A stretch of DNA of 64,000 bases from Gemmatimonadota bacterium (GTDB taxonomy: Bacteria; Gemmatimonadota; Gemmatimonadetes; Longimicrobiales; Gaopeijiaceae): assembly GCA_022822325.1 (NCBI GenBank), contig JAJEBW010000014.1:33661-97660 (forward strand), read 5' to 3'. A program made the translations under genes and the position numbers. Within the stretch, counting starts at the first letter, position 1. The number at the start of each line of letters is the position of its first letter. The notes beneath the pieces are model-generated. The model saw nothing but the letters and a program-made list of their open reading frames with translations. It did not search any database and had not been told where the DNA came from. This document shows, piece by piece, positions 18,078 to 26,436 of the stretch.

Positions 18078-18897
18078 CGCGGGTGTTCAGGAGACCGCTG
18101 GAAGCGGTGGACGGGCGATCGGTCATGATCCTCGAGGTGATGTTGCCGGCCGCCGCCTCGCGAACGAGCCAGCTCTCGAAGACCCATTCCCATCCGAGCT
18201 TCTCGCGCACCTCGCTGGGCCGGATCCCGCAGAGCCGTTTCATCTGGTTGCTGAGCGAAAACCCGTCGGCGTAGCCGAGGGAGATGGCCACGCTGAAGAG
18301 GCTGGCTCCGGAGTTCTGCAGCCGGATCGTGGCCCGCAGGATTCGCGCGATATTCAGCCACCTCGATGGCACCGGCAGGTCGTTGCCCACGAATTTGCGC
18401 CCCAGGCCCCGCCGCGAGATGTAGAGGTTGCGCGAGAGCGCGGCGATCGTCCGTACCTGGGTGCTCAACTGGACCGTGCGGCGGAGGAGGGAGCGCGTGA
18501 TTCCGTCCAGTGGAAATCCTCGCCATTCCAGATAGTCCACCACCCCGCTGGCCAGGCAGGAGGGCTCGCGTCGCACGACGCTGGTGATCTCGCGCGCCGT
18601 GGGGAATTCGTGGAAGGGAAGCACCGACTGGGGCCGGCAGGTCTCGATCGCCTGCAACACTCGCAGAACCGAGAGACGGTCGTCGCGGTCGGGCAGAACC
18701 ATCGCGAGCGCCATTCCGCCGGGCCGCCGGGCGACCATCGATTCCGCCTCCTCCCAATCGGGCGCGTCCAGGTGCCAGACGAGGATCGATCCCCCGTTGG
18801 TCTCGGCCGGAAGCGGGTCGCCGATTGCGAGGGCGTCCAGCTTGCGGTATGGCGGGATGGCGAGCAGGACTGCGGACTGGTTCGGGGTGCGGTGCAT
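18052..18897 (-). CDS. AraC-type HTH regulator
   Basis: A 281-residue protein. Residues from about 165 to 245 look like an AraC double helix-turn-helix: LYISRRGLGRKF...LNIARILRATIRL, then SLFSVAISLGYADGFSLSNQMKRLCGIRPSEVREKL. The N-terminal half is not a recognisable sugar-binding cupin. The ATG at 18897 follows AGGGAGAA. It overlaps and precedes the SARP gene, forming a two-regulator operon. Paracoccus qhp loci carry an AraC-family activator, qhpR; this gene is in the right neighbourhood but about 4 kb beyond qhpE and on the other strand, so the equivalence is only a hypothesis. Confidence 0.75.
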   Translation of the reverse strand: MHRTPNQSAVLLAIPPYRKLDALAIGDPLPAETNGGSILVWHLDAPDWEEAESMVARRPGGMALAMVLPDRDDRLSVLRVLQAIETCRPQSVLPFHEFPTAREITSVVRREPSCLASGVVDYLEWRGFPLDGITRSLLRRTVQLSTQVRTIAALSRNLYISRRGLGRKFVGNDLPVPSRWLNIARILRATIRLQNSGASLFSVAISLGYADGFSLSNQMKRLCGIRPSEVREKLGWEWVFESWLVREAAAGNITSRIMTDRPSTASSGLLNTRDERVASSG

Positions 18898-19122
18898 GGT
18901 GAATTCTCCCTGAGGGTGGATGGGTGGAACTGCCGGGCGACGAAGCTGCGCGACGACCGCGCGAGCCCTGGCAGGCTATGAATCCGCCATCATGAACTCA
19001 TCAGCGAAACGGAGCGCCGATCCCTTCCCCACACGCCTCTCCCCCATGGCACGAGCAAGGCCGAAGGCGCTATCGTTCCCATCCTGCTACACCGCTGAAA
19101 CCGGAAAGAGCCAGGTGCCGCC

Positions 19123-20742
19123 GTGCCCGATATTTCTCCCGTCTCCACGCCCGCCGAATCCCACGCCACCGTTGTCTCCGCCCTGCGCAAGCTCCGCGGC
19201 CACGCCACCCTGGGCGATGTGATCGCCGCCACCGGACTTCCCGACCAGGAGGCCGAACAGTCGCTGAAGGGTCTCCTCGAGCGCTACCGCGGCCATCTGG
19301 ACGTGTCCGATTCGGGCGACCTTCTCTACCGCTTTGACCCGCGCCTGATCGAGCGCGACCGCGAGCCCTTCGGCGTGCGTTTCCGGCGCGTTGCGTGGGC
19401 CGCCTTCAAGACCGGGTTCAAGATCTGCACCGCGGCGATGCTGGTCGTCTATTTCGTGGTCTTCGTGGCGATCGTGATCGCGCTCGCCTTCGCCAATCGC
19501 GACGACGAGGGGTTCGGAGGAGGGGGACTGGGACTGGGGGATCTCTTCCTCATCCACTGGCTCCTGGGAGGACGGGGCTGGGACCGCCGGAGCCTCTACT
19601 ACGGCGACGCCCACGCCCGCCGGCTGCCGAAGAACGCGCGGCCGCCCTTCTACAAGAAGGTCTTCGCCTTCATCTTCGGCCCGGAGGAACCGCAGCCCAG
19701 CCAGCTTCAGAAGGACCGCAGCGTTCTGCAACTGATCCGCGCGCGCCGGGGTGTCCTGGCCGCACCCGAACTCATTGAACACGCTGGACTTGCGATTGAT
19801 CAGGCCAGCCAGGAGATGGGACGGCTGACCGGCGCCTACGGAGGCGATCCTAAGGTGTCCGAAGGCGGCGAGGTCGTCTATGCCTTCCCCGGTCTCATGA
19901 AGAGCGCCCACGGCAGGGTGCGCGCCCGCGAACCGAAGCCCGCCTGGATGCGGCTGGAATACCGCAAGAAGCTGACCGGAAATTCGACCGGATCCAATGT
20001 GGGGATCGGCGCCATGAACGGCTTCAATCTCGTGGCCGCCAGCGCGCTGGGGATCATGCCGACGATCAATGCGGCGAGCCTGGGCGTGGCCCTCGATCCG
20101 TTGATCGTGTGGGGACTCGGCGTGGTGCCCGCGACCTTCAGCGGCCTCTTCTTCCTGGTTCCCGCACTGCGGGCGGTCGCTCTGCGGGGCGAGAACCGGC
20201 GTCGGCTGCGGCGCAATGTCCGGCGGCTTCTCCTGGGACTGGTCTATGCGCGCAGCGTGGGAACCGTGCGGTGGGTCGCCGTTTCCGACGCAGTGCGGCA
20301 CGTGACGCGCGCGCTGAAGGGATGGCGGGTCGATCCGGCGACGATTTCGGCCGAGCTGGAGCGGCTGGCGGCCGAGTTCGACGCCGATGTCGAGAAGGGG
20401 GACGACGGCTACCGGTATCGCTTCGGGCGCATTCGCGAAGCCTTTGTCGAGGCCGAGCTGGTGCGGCGGCAGCTTCGCCTGGAGGACCAGAGGCTGGGAC
20501 CCGTCGTCTATGCCACCTCCGACACGGCGGCCGAGGCCTCGCAGCGCGACATCGACGCCTTCGACCGGGAACTCGCCCGCGCCGAGGTCGATGTGGCGGG
20601 TTACGTTCCGTCGCCGACCCGGGTGGGCTACGAGGAGGACTTCGAGGTGATCATGGACGCGGCTCCGGCGGCTCGTTCCGGCCCGCGCCGTCCGCAGCCT
20701 CGGCGGCCTCGATCCTTGCGATCTCCGCCTCGATGGAGGTGA
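19123..20742 (+). CDS. Membrane protein with three winged-helix-like segments
   Basis: A 539-residue protein starting at GTG 19123. Three soluble stretches share the pattern of a short helix-turn-helix unit ending in a beta hairpin with YRF or YAF: residues about 20-75 (TLGDVIAATGLPDQEAEQ), about 205-265 (ELIEHAGLAIDQASQEMGRL) and about 405-450 (TISAELERLAAEFDADVEKG). Membrane helices lie between them at about 100-125 and 295-350. The family is unknown to me; the layout suggests a membrane-tethered sensor or scaffold. The C-terminal Arg/Pro-rich tail overlaps the convergent DsbA-like gene by 92 bases, so the last 20 or so residues may not be conserved. Confidence 0.7.
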   Translation: MPDISPVSTPAESHATVVSALRKLRGHATLGDVIAATGLPDQEAEQSLKGLLERYRGHLDVSDSGDLLYRFDPRLIERDREPFGVRFRRVAWAAFKTGFKICTAAMLVVYFVVFVAIVIALAFANRDDEGFGGGGLGLGDLFLIHWLLGGRGWDRRSLYYGDAHARRLPKNARPPFYKKVFAFIFGPEEPQPSQLQKDRSVLQLIRARRGVLAAPELIEHAGLAIDQASQEMGRLTGAYGGDPKVSEGGEVVYAFPGLMKSAHGRVRAREPKPAWMRLEYRKKLTGNSTGSNVGIGAMNGFNLVAASALGIMPTINAASLGVALDPLIVWGLGVVPATFSGLFFLVPALRAVALRGENRRRLRRNVRRLLLGLVYARSVGTVRWVAVSDAVRHVTRALKGWRVDPATISAELERLAAEFDADVEKGDDGYRYRFGRIREAFVEAELVRRQLRLEDQRLGPVVYATSDTAAEASQRDIDAFDRELARAEVDVAGYVPSPTRVGYEEDFEVIMDAAPAARSGPRRPQPRRPRSLRSPPRWR

Positions 20743-21430
20743 ATACCGTGTCCCAGTATTCGCGCGGCTGAGCTCCCATCACCGGCAGCACCCCATTGAT
20801 GAGGAAGGAAGGCGTGCCGCGAATCCCCAGCCGCCGGCCGGTGACGACCCCGCTCCGCACCCGGTCCTCGGGCCGCGCTTCGGCCATGCACGATGTGAAC
20901 CGGCCGGGGTCCGCTCCGGCTTCCTCCGCCAACTCCCGGAAGAAGTCAAGCGGATCGCCGAGGCTCTTCCACTCCGACTGGCGTTCGTAGAGGGCACGGC
21001 TGACCGGGGCGAAGAGATCCTGCTCGCCGGCGCACTCGGCGGCGAAGGCGGCCGGGAGACCATTGGCGAACATCCCGCTCACATAGGTGATGTACTTCCA
21101 TCGCACGCGCCCCGCGTCGATATAGTCGCGCTGCAACCCGGGGAAGGTCTCGGTGTGGAAGCGGCGGCAGAACCCGCAGCCGTAGTCGCTGAACTCGATG
21201 ACGCCGATGGGAGCGGCCTCCGTGCCGAGGTCGAATCCCAGATCGGCGAGCGCGACCTCCTGGGCCGGCGGCAACTGCGTCGTTCCTCCTTCGGCCAGCA
21301 TGGAGTTCAGGATGGCTCCGGAGGGATTGGACCCCGTCCCCCCCTCTCCCCCTTCCCCCCCGCACCCCGCCGTCGCCCAGATCGCGGCCGCCATCCAGCC
21401 CCCGCTTCGCGCCTTCGCCCAATGCTTCAT
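20651..21430 (-). CDS. DsbA-like thioredoxin-fold lipoprotein
   Basis: A 259-residue exported thiol-disulfide protein. The N-terminal signal ends in WATAGC (Cys23), a possible lipobox followed by a Gly-rich linker. The thioredoxin fold has the active site C85-G-F-C88 in FSDYGCGFCRRF and the cis-proline loop GIRGTPSFLINGV. A DsbA-type helical insertion separates them. It probably oxidises or isomerises disulfides in the periplasm, perhaps of the Cys-rich exported proteins in this genome. It is the last gene of a minus-strand operon, starting three bases after the RDD gene ends. Confidence 0.85.
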   Translation of the reverse strand: MKHWAKARSGGWMAAAIWATAGCGGEGGEGGTGSNPSGAILNSMLAEGGTTQLPPAQEVALADLGFDLGTEAAPIGVIEFSDYGCGFCRRFHTETFPGLQRDYIDAGRVRWKYITYVSGMFANGLPAAFAAECAGEQDLFAPVSRALYERQSEWKSLGDPLDFFRELAEEAGADPGRFTSCMAEARPEDRVRSGVVTGRRLGIRGTPSFLINGVLPVMGAQPREYWDTVFTSIEAEIARIEAAEAADGAGRNEPPEPRP

Positions 21431-21433
21431 CCC

Positions 21434-22453
21434 TCAGCTCTCCTTGTCGTCGCGGCCTCCATTCGCGGGACCCCGGCCCCCCGAATCAGCCAGTCCCCTC
21501 TCGTAGGCCGCCCGCTCGTAGACCACGCGCGGCAACCCTTCGCGAACCACGACCGTTTCGGCAATCTTGTCATGAATGGCCTGCCGGTTCGGATCCCACC
21601 ACACCTGCGCAAAGCCGAGCAGCCCGGTCGCCAGCCCCGCGGCATAGCCGCCCGCGCGTTCCAGCGACATGAAGAGCCCCAGCGGCTGTCCATTCAGCCG
21701 AACCACGCGCAATCCCAGCAGCTTCTTGCCCGGTGTCCGTCCGCCCCAGAGCGCCAGGAAGAGGGTGAGGTAGATCGTTCCCCAGCCCATGACCAGACCG
21801 GCTTCGTCCGCGGCGTTGCGAATCCAGGAAAAGAGCGTCGATGGTTGCGCTTCGTCCAGTTGCTGCCGCGTCTCCTCCAGCTCCGCCGTGACCGCCTCGA
21901 TGCGGCTGTCGAGGATCGTGTTTTCGAGCCGGGCCGCCGCCAGCTCCCCATTCAGCCGCGCGATCGAATCTTCCCCGGCCGCCGCCGAATCGGCCGGGTT
22001 CGCGTTGGCCAGCGCCGCCGCGACGAGATCGCCGAGATCGCCGAGATCAGCTTCCGAAGTGTCTTCCGGGCCGGAATCCGCGACGGTCGCCTCCTCCTCG
22101 CCGAGCTGGATATTGAAGGGCGAGTCGGGATCGTTGGCCATGCGGATCAGCGAGGGAAGAAAGGTGGCGCCCACCGCGACGAACAGAATCGCCGTGCCCG
22201 CGCAGCCGAGCGCGATCTTGCGGGCCGGACCGGAGCGGGCGCCCTCGGGCCGCCGGGTGGCGAGCCGAAAGAGGGTGAGCGCGACCAGTCCGCCGAGCAC
22301 TCGCCAGCCGAGCAGTTGGAGGAATCCCACCAGAACGAGATCGACCATCAGCGCCGTGAAGCGACGCCAGGGTTGCGCGAGCGGGGTGCCGAGGAGTTCG
22401 GGCGACACCGAGAAGGCGTCGGGGGTGACGATGGAACGGGGATCGCCGGGCAC
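21434..22453 (-). CDS. RDD-family membrane protein with a coiled-coil insert
   Basis: A 339-residue protein. The N-terminal RDD-like helix pair (RRFTALMVDLVLVGFLQLLG) and the C-terminal part (GRTPGKKLLGLRVVRLNG) together make an RDD domain. Between them is a TM helix and a roughly 100-residue acidic, coiled-coil-prone insert (LNGELAAARLENTILDSRIEAVTAELEETR) likely to face the periplasm. RDD proteins are poorly characterised; some act in transport. The insert is unusual for the family and suggests a partner-binding role. It lies between the HTH/zinc protein and the DsbA-like gene with gaps of 6 and 3 bases, so the three form an operon. Confidence 0.75.
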   Translation of the reverse strand: MPGDPRSIVTPDAFSVSPELLGTPLAQPWRRFTALMVDLVLVGFLQLLGWRVLGGLVALTLFRLATRRPEGARSGPARKIALGCAGTAILFVAVGATFLPSLIRMANDPDSPFNIQLGEEEATVADSGPEDTSEADLGDLGDLVAAALANANPADSAAAGEDSIARLNGELAAARLENTILDSRIEAVTAELEETRQQLDEAQPSTLFSWIRNAADEAGLVMGWGTIYLTLFLALWGGRTPGKKLLGLRVVRLNGQPLGLFMSLERAGGYAAGLATGLLGFAQVWWDPNRQAIHDKIAETVVVREGLPRVVYERAAYERGLADSGGRGPANGGRDDKES

Positions 22454-22459
22454 GGTGCG

Positions 22460-22951
22460 TCAGCGGCGGCGGAAAAACCCGCCGAGAACGAGGCCGGCGG
22501 CCAGTCCGGTCAGCGCGGCAATGCCCAGGAGCGTCTCAAGGCGCAGCGAGGGCGGGTCGAGCACGATGGCCCGCGGTTCCCGGCCTTCACGAGGTTCCCG
22601 TCCCTCCGGCGGCGGTTCGGCGCCCAGCTCGGTTCCCTCCAGATCCTCGCGCAGATCGAGCAGCGTCCGCACCTGGTCTTCCTCGTCCTCGAAGTCGCAG
22701 TCGGTGCAGCAGACGAAGTTGCGGTCCCGCGCCGTCCGGTTCGACCAGACCAGCTCGCCGCAGCGGTGGGGACAGGAAATCCCGGCCGGAAGCGGCGTCA
22801 CAATCTCGTAGAGCATCCCCTTGGACAGATCGAGAGACCGGGCGATCTGGTTGACACTCTCGTCCGAATGCCAATACAGTTCGTTCGCCCTGGCGGCGAC
22901 CTCGGCGGCCGGCCGACTTCGAGCTCCGTCCGACCCGATCGAATCCGTCAT
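22460..22951 (-). CDS. Membrane-tethered HTH and zinc-ribbon protein
   Basis: A 163-residue protein started at ATG 22951, which has AGGGA five bases upstream; an upstream in-frame ATG at 22993 lacks this. Residues about 20-45 (NELYWHSDESVNQIARSLDL) are a simple helix-turn-helix. A probable zinc ribbon follows: CPHRC, then CCTDC. After an acidic linker comes one C-terminal TM helix (LLGIAALTGLAAGLVLGGFF) with a basic tail. DNA binding from the inner membrane is plausible but inferred. It heads the operon with RDD and DsbA-like genes and is divergent from the gene at 23013, so it may regulate that shared promoter. Confidence 0.7.
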   Translation of the reverse strand: MTDSIGSDGARSRPAAEVAARANELYWHSDESVNQIARSLDLSKGMLYEIVTPLPAGISCPHRCGELVWSNRTARDRNFVCCTDCDFEDEEDQVRTLLDLREDLEGTELGAEPPPEGREPREGREPRAIVLDPPSLRLETLLGIAALTGLAAGLVLGGFFRRR

Positions 22952-23012
22952 CGTTCCCTGATGTCCCGGAGTTCCTGATGCGCGAACCTTCAAGATACCA
23001 TCGGCGGGGCTG

Positions 23013-23276
23013 ATGCGGCCAAGGGCAAAGATCGTCCGAACGCTGGAAACCGTCTACCGCGAGGCCTACCAGCGGGCGGACCGGGCGAGCGACGAGGCGC
23101 GCAAGGAGGCGTTGGACTTCGGGTTTCAGCGCGACCAGGTCATGCTTGAGGCGATTCTCGATCTGCGCGATGCGCTGATGGCGGCGACCCCGGCGGAGGA
23201 GGAAGCGAAGCCCGAATCGAGTCTGATCGACAAGGCGATGGCGATTCGCAACTTCACCCGGTTGCGCCCCCGCTGA
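23013..23276 (+). CDS. Small helical protein of unknown function
   Basis: An 87-residue, charged, all-helical protein without signal or Cys. It starts 61 bases from the divergent HTH gene and ends two bases before the cobalamin adenosyltransferase, so it is very likely cotranscribed with it. No domain recognised. Confidence 0.65.
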   Translation: MRPRAKIVRTLETVYREAYQRADRASDEARKEALDFGFQRDQVMLEAILDLRDALMAATPAEEEAKPESSLIDKAMAIRNFTRLRPR

Positions 23277-23278
23277 CC

Positions 23279-23836
23279 ATGAAACTCTATACGCGGCGCG
23301 GCGATGGCGGCGAAACCGGACTCTTCGGCGGGGGCCGAGTGCCGAAGGACGACCGGCGGGTGGAGGCCTACGGGACCGTGGATGAACTCGGCGCTGTGCT
23401 GGGCGTGGCCGAAGCGCAACTGGCGGACGCGCGAATCCAGGGGACGCTGACGACGATCCAGGGCGACCTCTTTGCGATCGGGGCCCATCTGGCCACACCG
23501 CCCCCCCGTGCGGGACGACCCCCTCCCCGGCTCCCCCCCCTTCCCCTGGCGCGAATCGCGGAGATGGAGCGTTGGATCGACGCCGCCGAGAGCGAAACCC
23601 CTCCGCTGCGACGCTTCGTTCTGCCGGCGGGAACGGTCGGCGCGAGCCACCTGCACCATGCCCGCGCGGTTTGCAGGCGAGCCGAACGGCGGTGCGTCGC
23701 GCTTGCAGCCCACGCCGAGCTCGACCCCGGAATCGTGCGCTACCTGAACCGTCTCTCGGACTACCTTTTTGCGGCGGCCCGGCTCGCCAACCACCGCGAC
23801 GGACGCGCCGACACCGAATGGCGGGGAGAGCGCTGA
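23279..23836 (+). CDS. PduO-type cob(I)alamin adenosyltransferase
   Basis: A 185-residue ATP:cob(I)alamin adenosyltransferase. The N-terminus (MKLYTRRGDGGETGLFGG) and the YGTVDELGAVLG segment form the ATP site of this family, and the RAVCRRAERR segment holds the conserved Arg residues. It makes adenosylcobalamin in the cytoplasm. A Pro-rich loop (PPPRAGRPPPRLPPLPL) around residues 75-95 is longer than usual. The stop overlaps the next ATG (TGATG), so translation of the hydrolase is coupled. Confidence 0.9.
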   Translation: MKLYTRRGDGGETGLFGGGRVPKDDRRVEAYGTVDELGAVLGVAEAQLADARIQGTLTTIQGDLFAIGAHLATPPPRAGRPPPRLPPLPLARIAEMERWIDAAESETPPLRRFVLPAGTVGASHLHHARAVCRRAERRCVALAAHAELDPGIVRYLNRLSDYLFAAARLANHRDGRADTEWRGER

Positions 23837-24687
23837 TGTCCGGCCGAATCGTTCATCTGCGCGGCGAAGTCACCCCGTCGCATGGCGAAGTCATCCGCTT
23901 CGACGCCCGTCGTCCGGATGGCCCGGTTCCCCGCACGGCGGTGCTGGTCGCGCACGGCTTCAAGGGCTTCAAGGACTGGGGATTCTTCCCCCACCTCTGC
24001 GAACGCCTCGCGCGCGCCGGCCACCTCGTCGTCTCCTTCAACGGTTCGCGCAACGGAATCGGACCGGGACTCCTCGACTTCACCGATCTCGAGGCCTTCG
24101 GGCGCAACACGATCAGCCGCGAGGTCGGCGATCTGCACTGGATGCTGGACCGGTTGAAGGAGGGAGAGTGGAGCGAAGGGCCGCCCCGCGCGATCGCTCT
24201 GCTGGGACACAGCCGGGGCGGGGGATGCGCGGCTGTCGCGGCCGGGGAGCGTGGCGATCTTTCCGCGCTGGCGACCTGGGCCGCGATCTCGACCTTTGAT
24301 CGGTGGACGGCGGAACAGAGGGAGGAGTGGCGGCGCGACGGGGTGATGTGGATCGCGAATGCGCGCACCGGCCAGCGGATGCCGCTCTACCGCGAAGTGC
24401 GCGAGGACTTTGCCGCGAATCGGGAACGCTTCGATCCAGCGGCGGCGGCGGCCCGGGTGAGCGCGCCTTGGCTGGTGGTGCACGGAACCGACGACGCGAC
24501 CGTTCCCCTGCGCGAAGCCGAACGGTTGGCGCGGGCCGGACCCACGGCGACGCTGAAGCGGATCGAGAGGTCGGGTCACACCTTCGAGGCGACGCACCCT
24601 CTGGAGACGGTGACGGCGGGCCTGGATGCGGCCATCCGCGCCACAATCGGGCACTTCCGCGAATTCCTGCTCCCGAGAGGCGGCTGA
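23836..24687 (+). CDS. Alpha/beta hydrolase (dienelactone-hydrolase-like)
   Basis: A 283-residue cytoplasmic hydrolase. The nucleophile elbow is GHSRGGG, the acid lies in VHGTDDATVP and the His in SGHTFEATHP. The oxyanion region is HGFKGFKDWGFF. The chosen ATG overlaps the preceding stop; a longer in-frame extension back to 23572 lies inside the adenosyltransferase gene and is a shadow. Substrate unknown. It ends the three-gene operon starting at 23013. Confidence 0.85.
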   Translation: MSGRIVHLRGEVTPSHGEVIRFDARRPDGPVPRTAVLVAHGFKGFKDWGFFPHLCERLARAGHLVVSFNGSRNGIGPGLLDFTDLEAFGRNTISREVGDLHWMLDRLKEGEWSEGPPRAIALLGHSRGGGCAAVAAGERGDLSALATWAAISTFDRWTAEQREEWRRDGVMWIANARTGQRMPLYREVREDFAANRERFDPAAAAARVSAPWLVVHGTDDATVPLREAERLARAGPTATLKRIERSGHTFEATHPLETVTAGLDAAIRATIGHFREFLLPRGG

Positions 24688-24949
24688 CGGTCAGCAGTCC
24701 GTGGATCATGCCGACAGGTCTGACGTCGTGACCGGCGGCGGTGCGGTCGGCGTTTCCCACCGCTGCGGCGCCGGTCCCCCCGTCCTCCGGCCGGTGCCGA
24801 GCTCGCTTCCCATCCCGCAAGGCCCGGTCGCGCGCGGGCGTGGCGCGCCCGGAACCTGCGCTTGGCGGTGGACGAGTACATCCACGGCGCCACGGAACCG
24901 GGCAATTGGGACGCCAACGACTTTCGCTCCACACGGATGCTCATATAAA
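24688..24949. other. Gap without a confident gene
   Basis: 262 bases. A short plus-strand frame ending at 24949 reads NLRLAVDEYIHGATEPG before TAA; it looks like the tail of a broken gene but I cannot name it. A weak promoter-like AT-rich spot (ATATAAAATGAG) lies just before the lipoprotein start at 24950. Confidence 0.3.
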
Positions 24950-25549
24950 ATGAGACCGATGAAGACCACCGTCGCGCTCGCCATCGTGGCGATCCTCGCC
25001 ACCGGCTGCTTCAATCCGTTCGCCGCCGATCCGGACCCGACGCTGGAGATTTTCGTGTCGTCGCGCAACCACCTGACGAGGTACCGGCCTAACGACACCA
25101 CAAGGGTTCTCGCCAGGCAGGCGTTTGACGACCCGAGAGGGTTCGCCGGCCTCGAGATCGTCATCGGCGGCGAAGACATGCCCACGCGCAGGTACACCGC
25201 TTCGCATTTCGCCAGCGTCGGCGAAACGAAGTTCAGAGTGCCGGACAAGGGCTTTGCAACCGTGAGCGCACGCGTCGTCCAGGACGGCCGCATCGTTGCC
25301 GAGGTATCGGAACGCTGGGGGCTCGGATCCAAGATCCAGTGGAGCCTCGACGTGGCGCGCGCACCGTGGCCCCCAGGCCAGGCCTTCCCGGGTTCTTCCT
25401 TTGACCCGGCCAACCCCGAATGTGAGTGGTTCTGGTGCTTTGCGGTGTGGCGGTCCCTCGTCGCCGAGGATGTCGCCAACTACGAGGGCGAGGCGCTTTG
25501 GGTGACGCTGTATCGCCATCACCCCGACGAGTGCGTGGATCTCTGCTGA
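24950..25549 (+). CDS. Lipoprotein of unknown function
   Basis: A 199-residue protein. The signal MKTTVALAIVAILATGC has a strong lipobox (ATGC); initiation could be ATG 24950 or 24959. The mature part is beta-rich (TLEIFVSSRNHLTRY, FATVSARVVQDGRIVAEV) and ends in a Cys-containing tail (ECEWFWCF...ECVDLC) with four Cys that could pair. No family recognised. It stands alone downstream of the hydrolase, before a stretch of gene relics. Confidence 0.75.
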   Translation: MRPMKTTVALAIVAILATGCFNPFAADPDPTLEIFVSSRNHLTRYRPNDTTRVLARQAFDDPRGFAGLEIVIGGEDMPTRRYTASHFASVGETKFRVPDKGFATVSARVVQDGRIVAEVSERWGLGSKIQWSLDVARAPWPPGQAFPGSSFDPANPECEWFWCFAVWRSLVAEDVANYEGEALWVTLYRHHPDECVDLC

Positions 25550-25588
25550 GGAGCAGCCAGGAAGTTGCGCCGCAGAAAGCCGCAGCCG

Positions 25589-25732
25589 TTATGGTCCGGC
25601 CTCGTCCAGCTCCGCCCGCTTGACCCAGTTCCGGATCGTCTGTTCAGACGGCTCGAACTCGCGTGCGAGGGACCCCGGACTACGCCCGACCCTCACGAAT
25701 TCGACGATCCGATCCTTGTACTCGGGCGGAGG
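25589..25732 (-). pseudogene. IS3-family orfA relic
   Basis: Read on the minus strand, 48 codons give PPPEYKDRIVEFVRVGRSPG, then SLAREFEPSEQTIRNWVKRA and a stop at 25589. This is the helix-turn-helix of IS3-family OrfA transposases. The upstream part is frameshifted and no OrfB or terminal inverted repeat was found, so it is a decayed fragment. Confidence 0.7.
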
Positions 25733-25895
25733 TGGCGAGCTGCGAGGGGCGCAACTGTTCGCTGTTCCTGTCGCTGTGCCGGTTCGCGGGCTCGGGCGGA
25801 CACTTCTGCCTCATGGCTTCCAAGCCGATCCGGGTTGCCGCGAGGTTGCCGTCCGTGACCTTCTGGTAGTGATTGGCCAGCGACAGAATGCGCTT

Positions 25896-26363
25896 CGAGG
25901 GCGCTGTACCTGCTCTCCCTGTCGGGGTCGATGGGCGTCCTTTACAGGTCCGCTTCGGGACTGGTGCTCGGCGGCAGCGTGGTCCGTGCGTTTCGCGCGC
26001 CCGACATCACCGAACTCTATTCGGAAGGGCCCCATCTGGCGGCCTACGTCTTCGAGGTCGGAAACCCGTCTTTGGAGGCCGAGAAGGGACATGTGGCGCT
26101 GAAGTACGAGAGGCCGTCGTGGTATCTGCGGGCGGAGACCGAGATGGCGAACCGGCAAGACCGGGTTGGCGAATTCGAGACGCCGACGAGCGGGTACGCC
26201 GTCTTCAACGCCTCGGCCGGGGTGCGGCTTACCTTCGCCGGGCGTCTGAACATCCTGACTGTGAGCCTCGTCAATGCCGCGAATGCCCCACCTCTCCCGG
26301 GTGAAGGAGATCATGCCGGAGGCCGCGCGGGGCCTGAACGCCACCTATCGCGTGGTGTTCTGA
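25896..26363 (+). pseudogene. C-terminal relic of a TonB-dependent receptor
   Basis: The frame through 25931 encodes typical distal barrel sequence: GGSVVRAFRAPDITELYSEG, EVGNPSLEAEKG, and a later barrel strand. Near 26280 the frame shifts by one, after which PPLSRVKEIMPEAARGLN and YRVVF-stop give the C-terminal strand with the usual final Phe. No plug, TonB box or N-terminus is present, so this is a dead fragment of an outer-membrane receptor next to an IS3 relic. Confidence 0.75.
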
Positions 26364-26436
26364 CGCGCGTACGCCAGGCCGTGGGGCGCCCGCCGTCTCC
26401 CCGCGCCAATCCGGTGTCACCCCGGGCGCGACGGAG

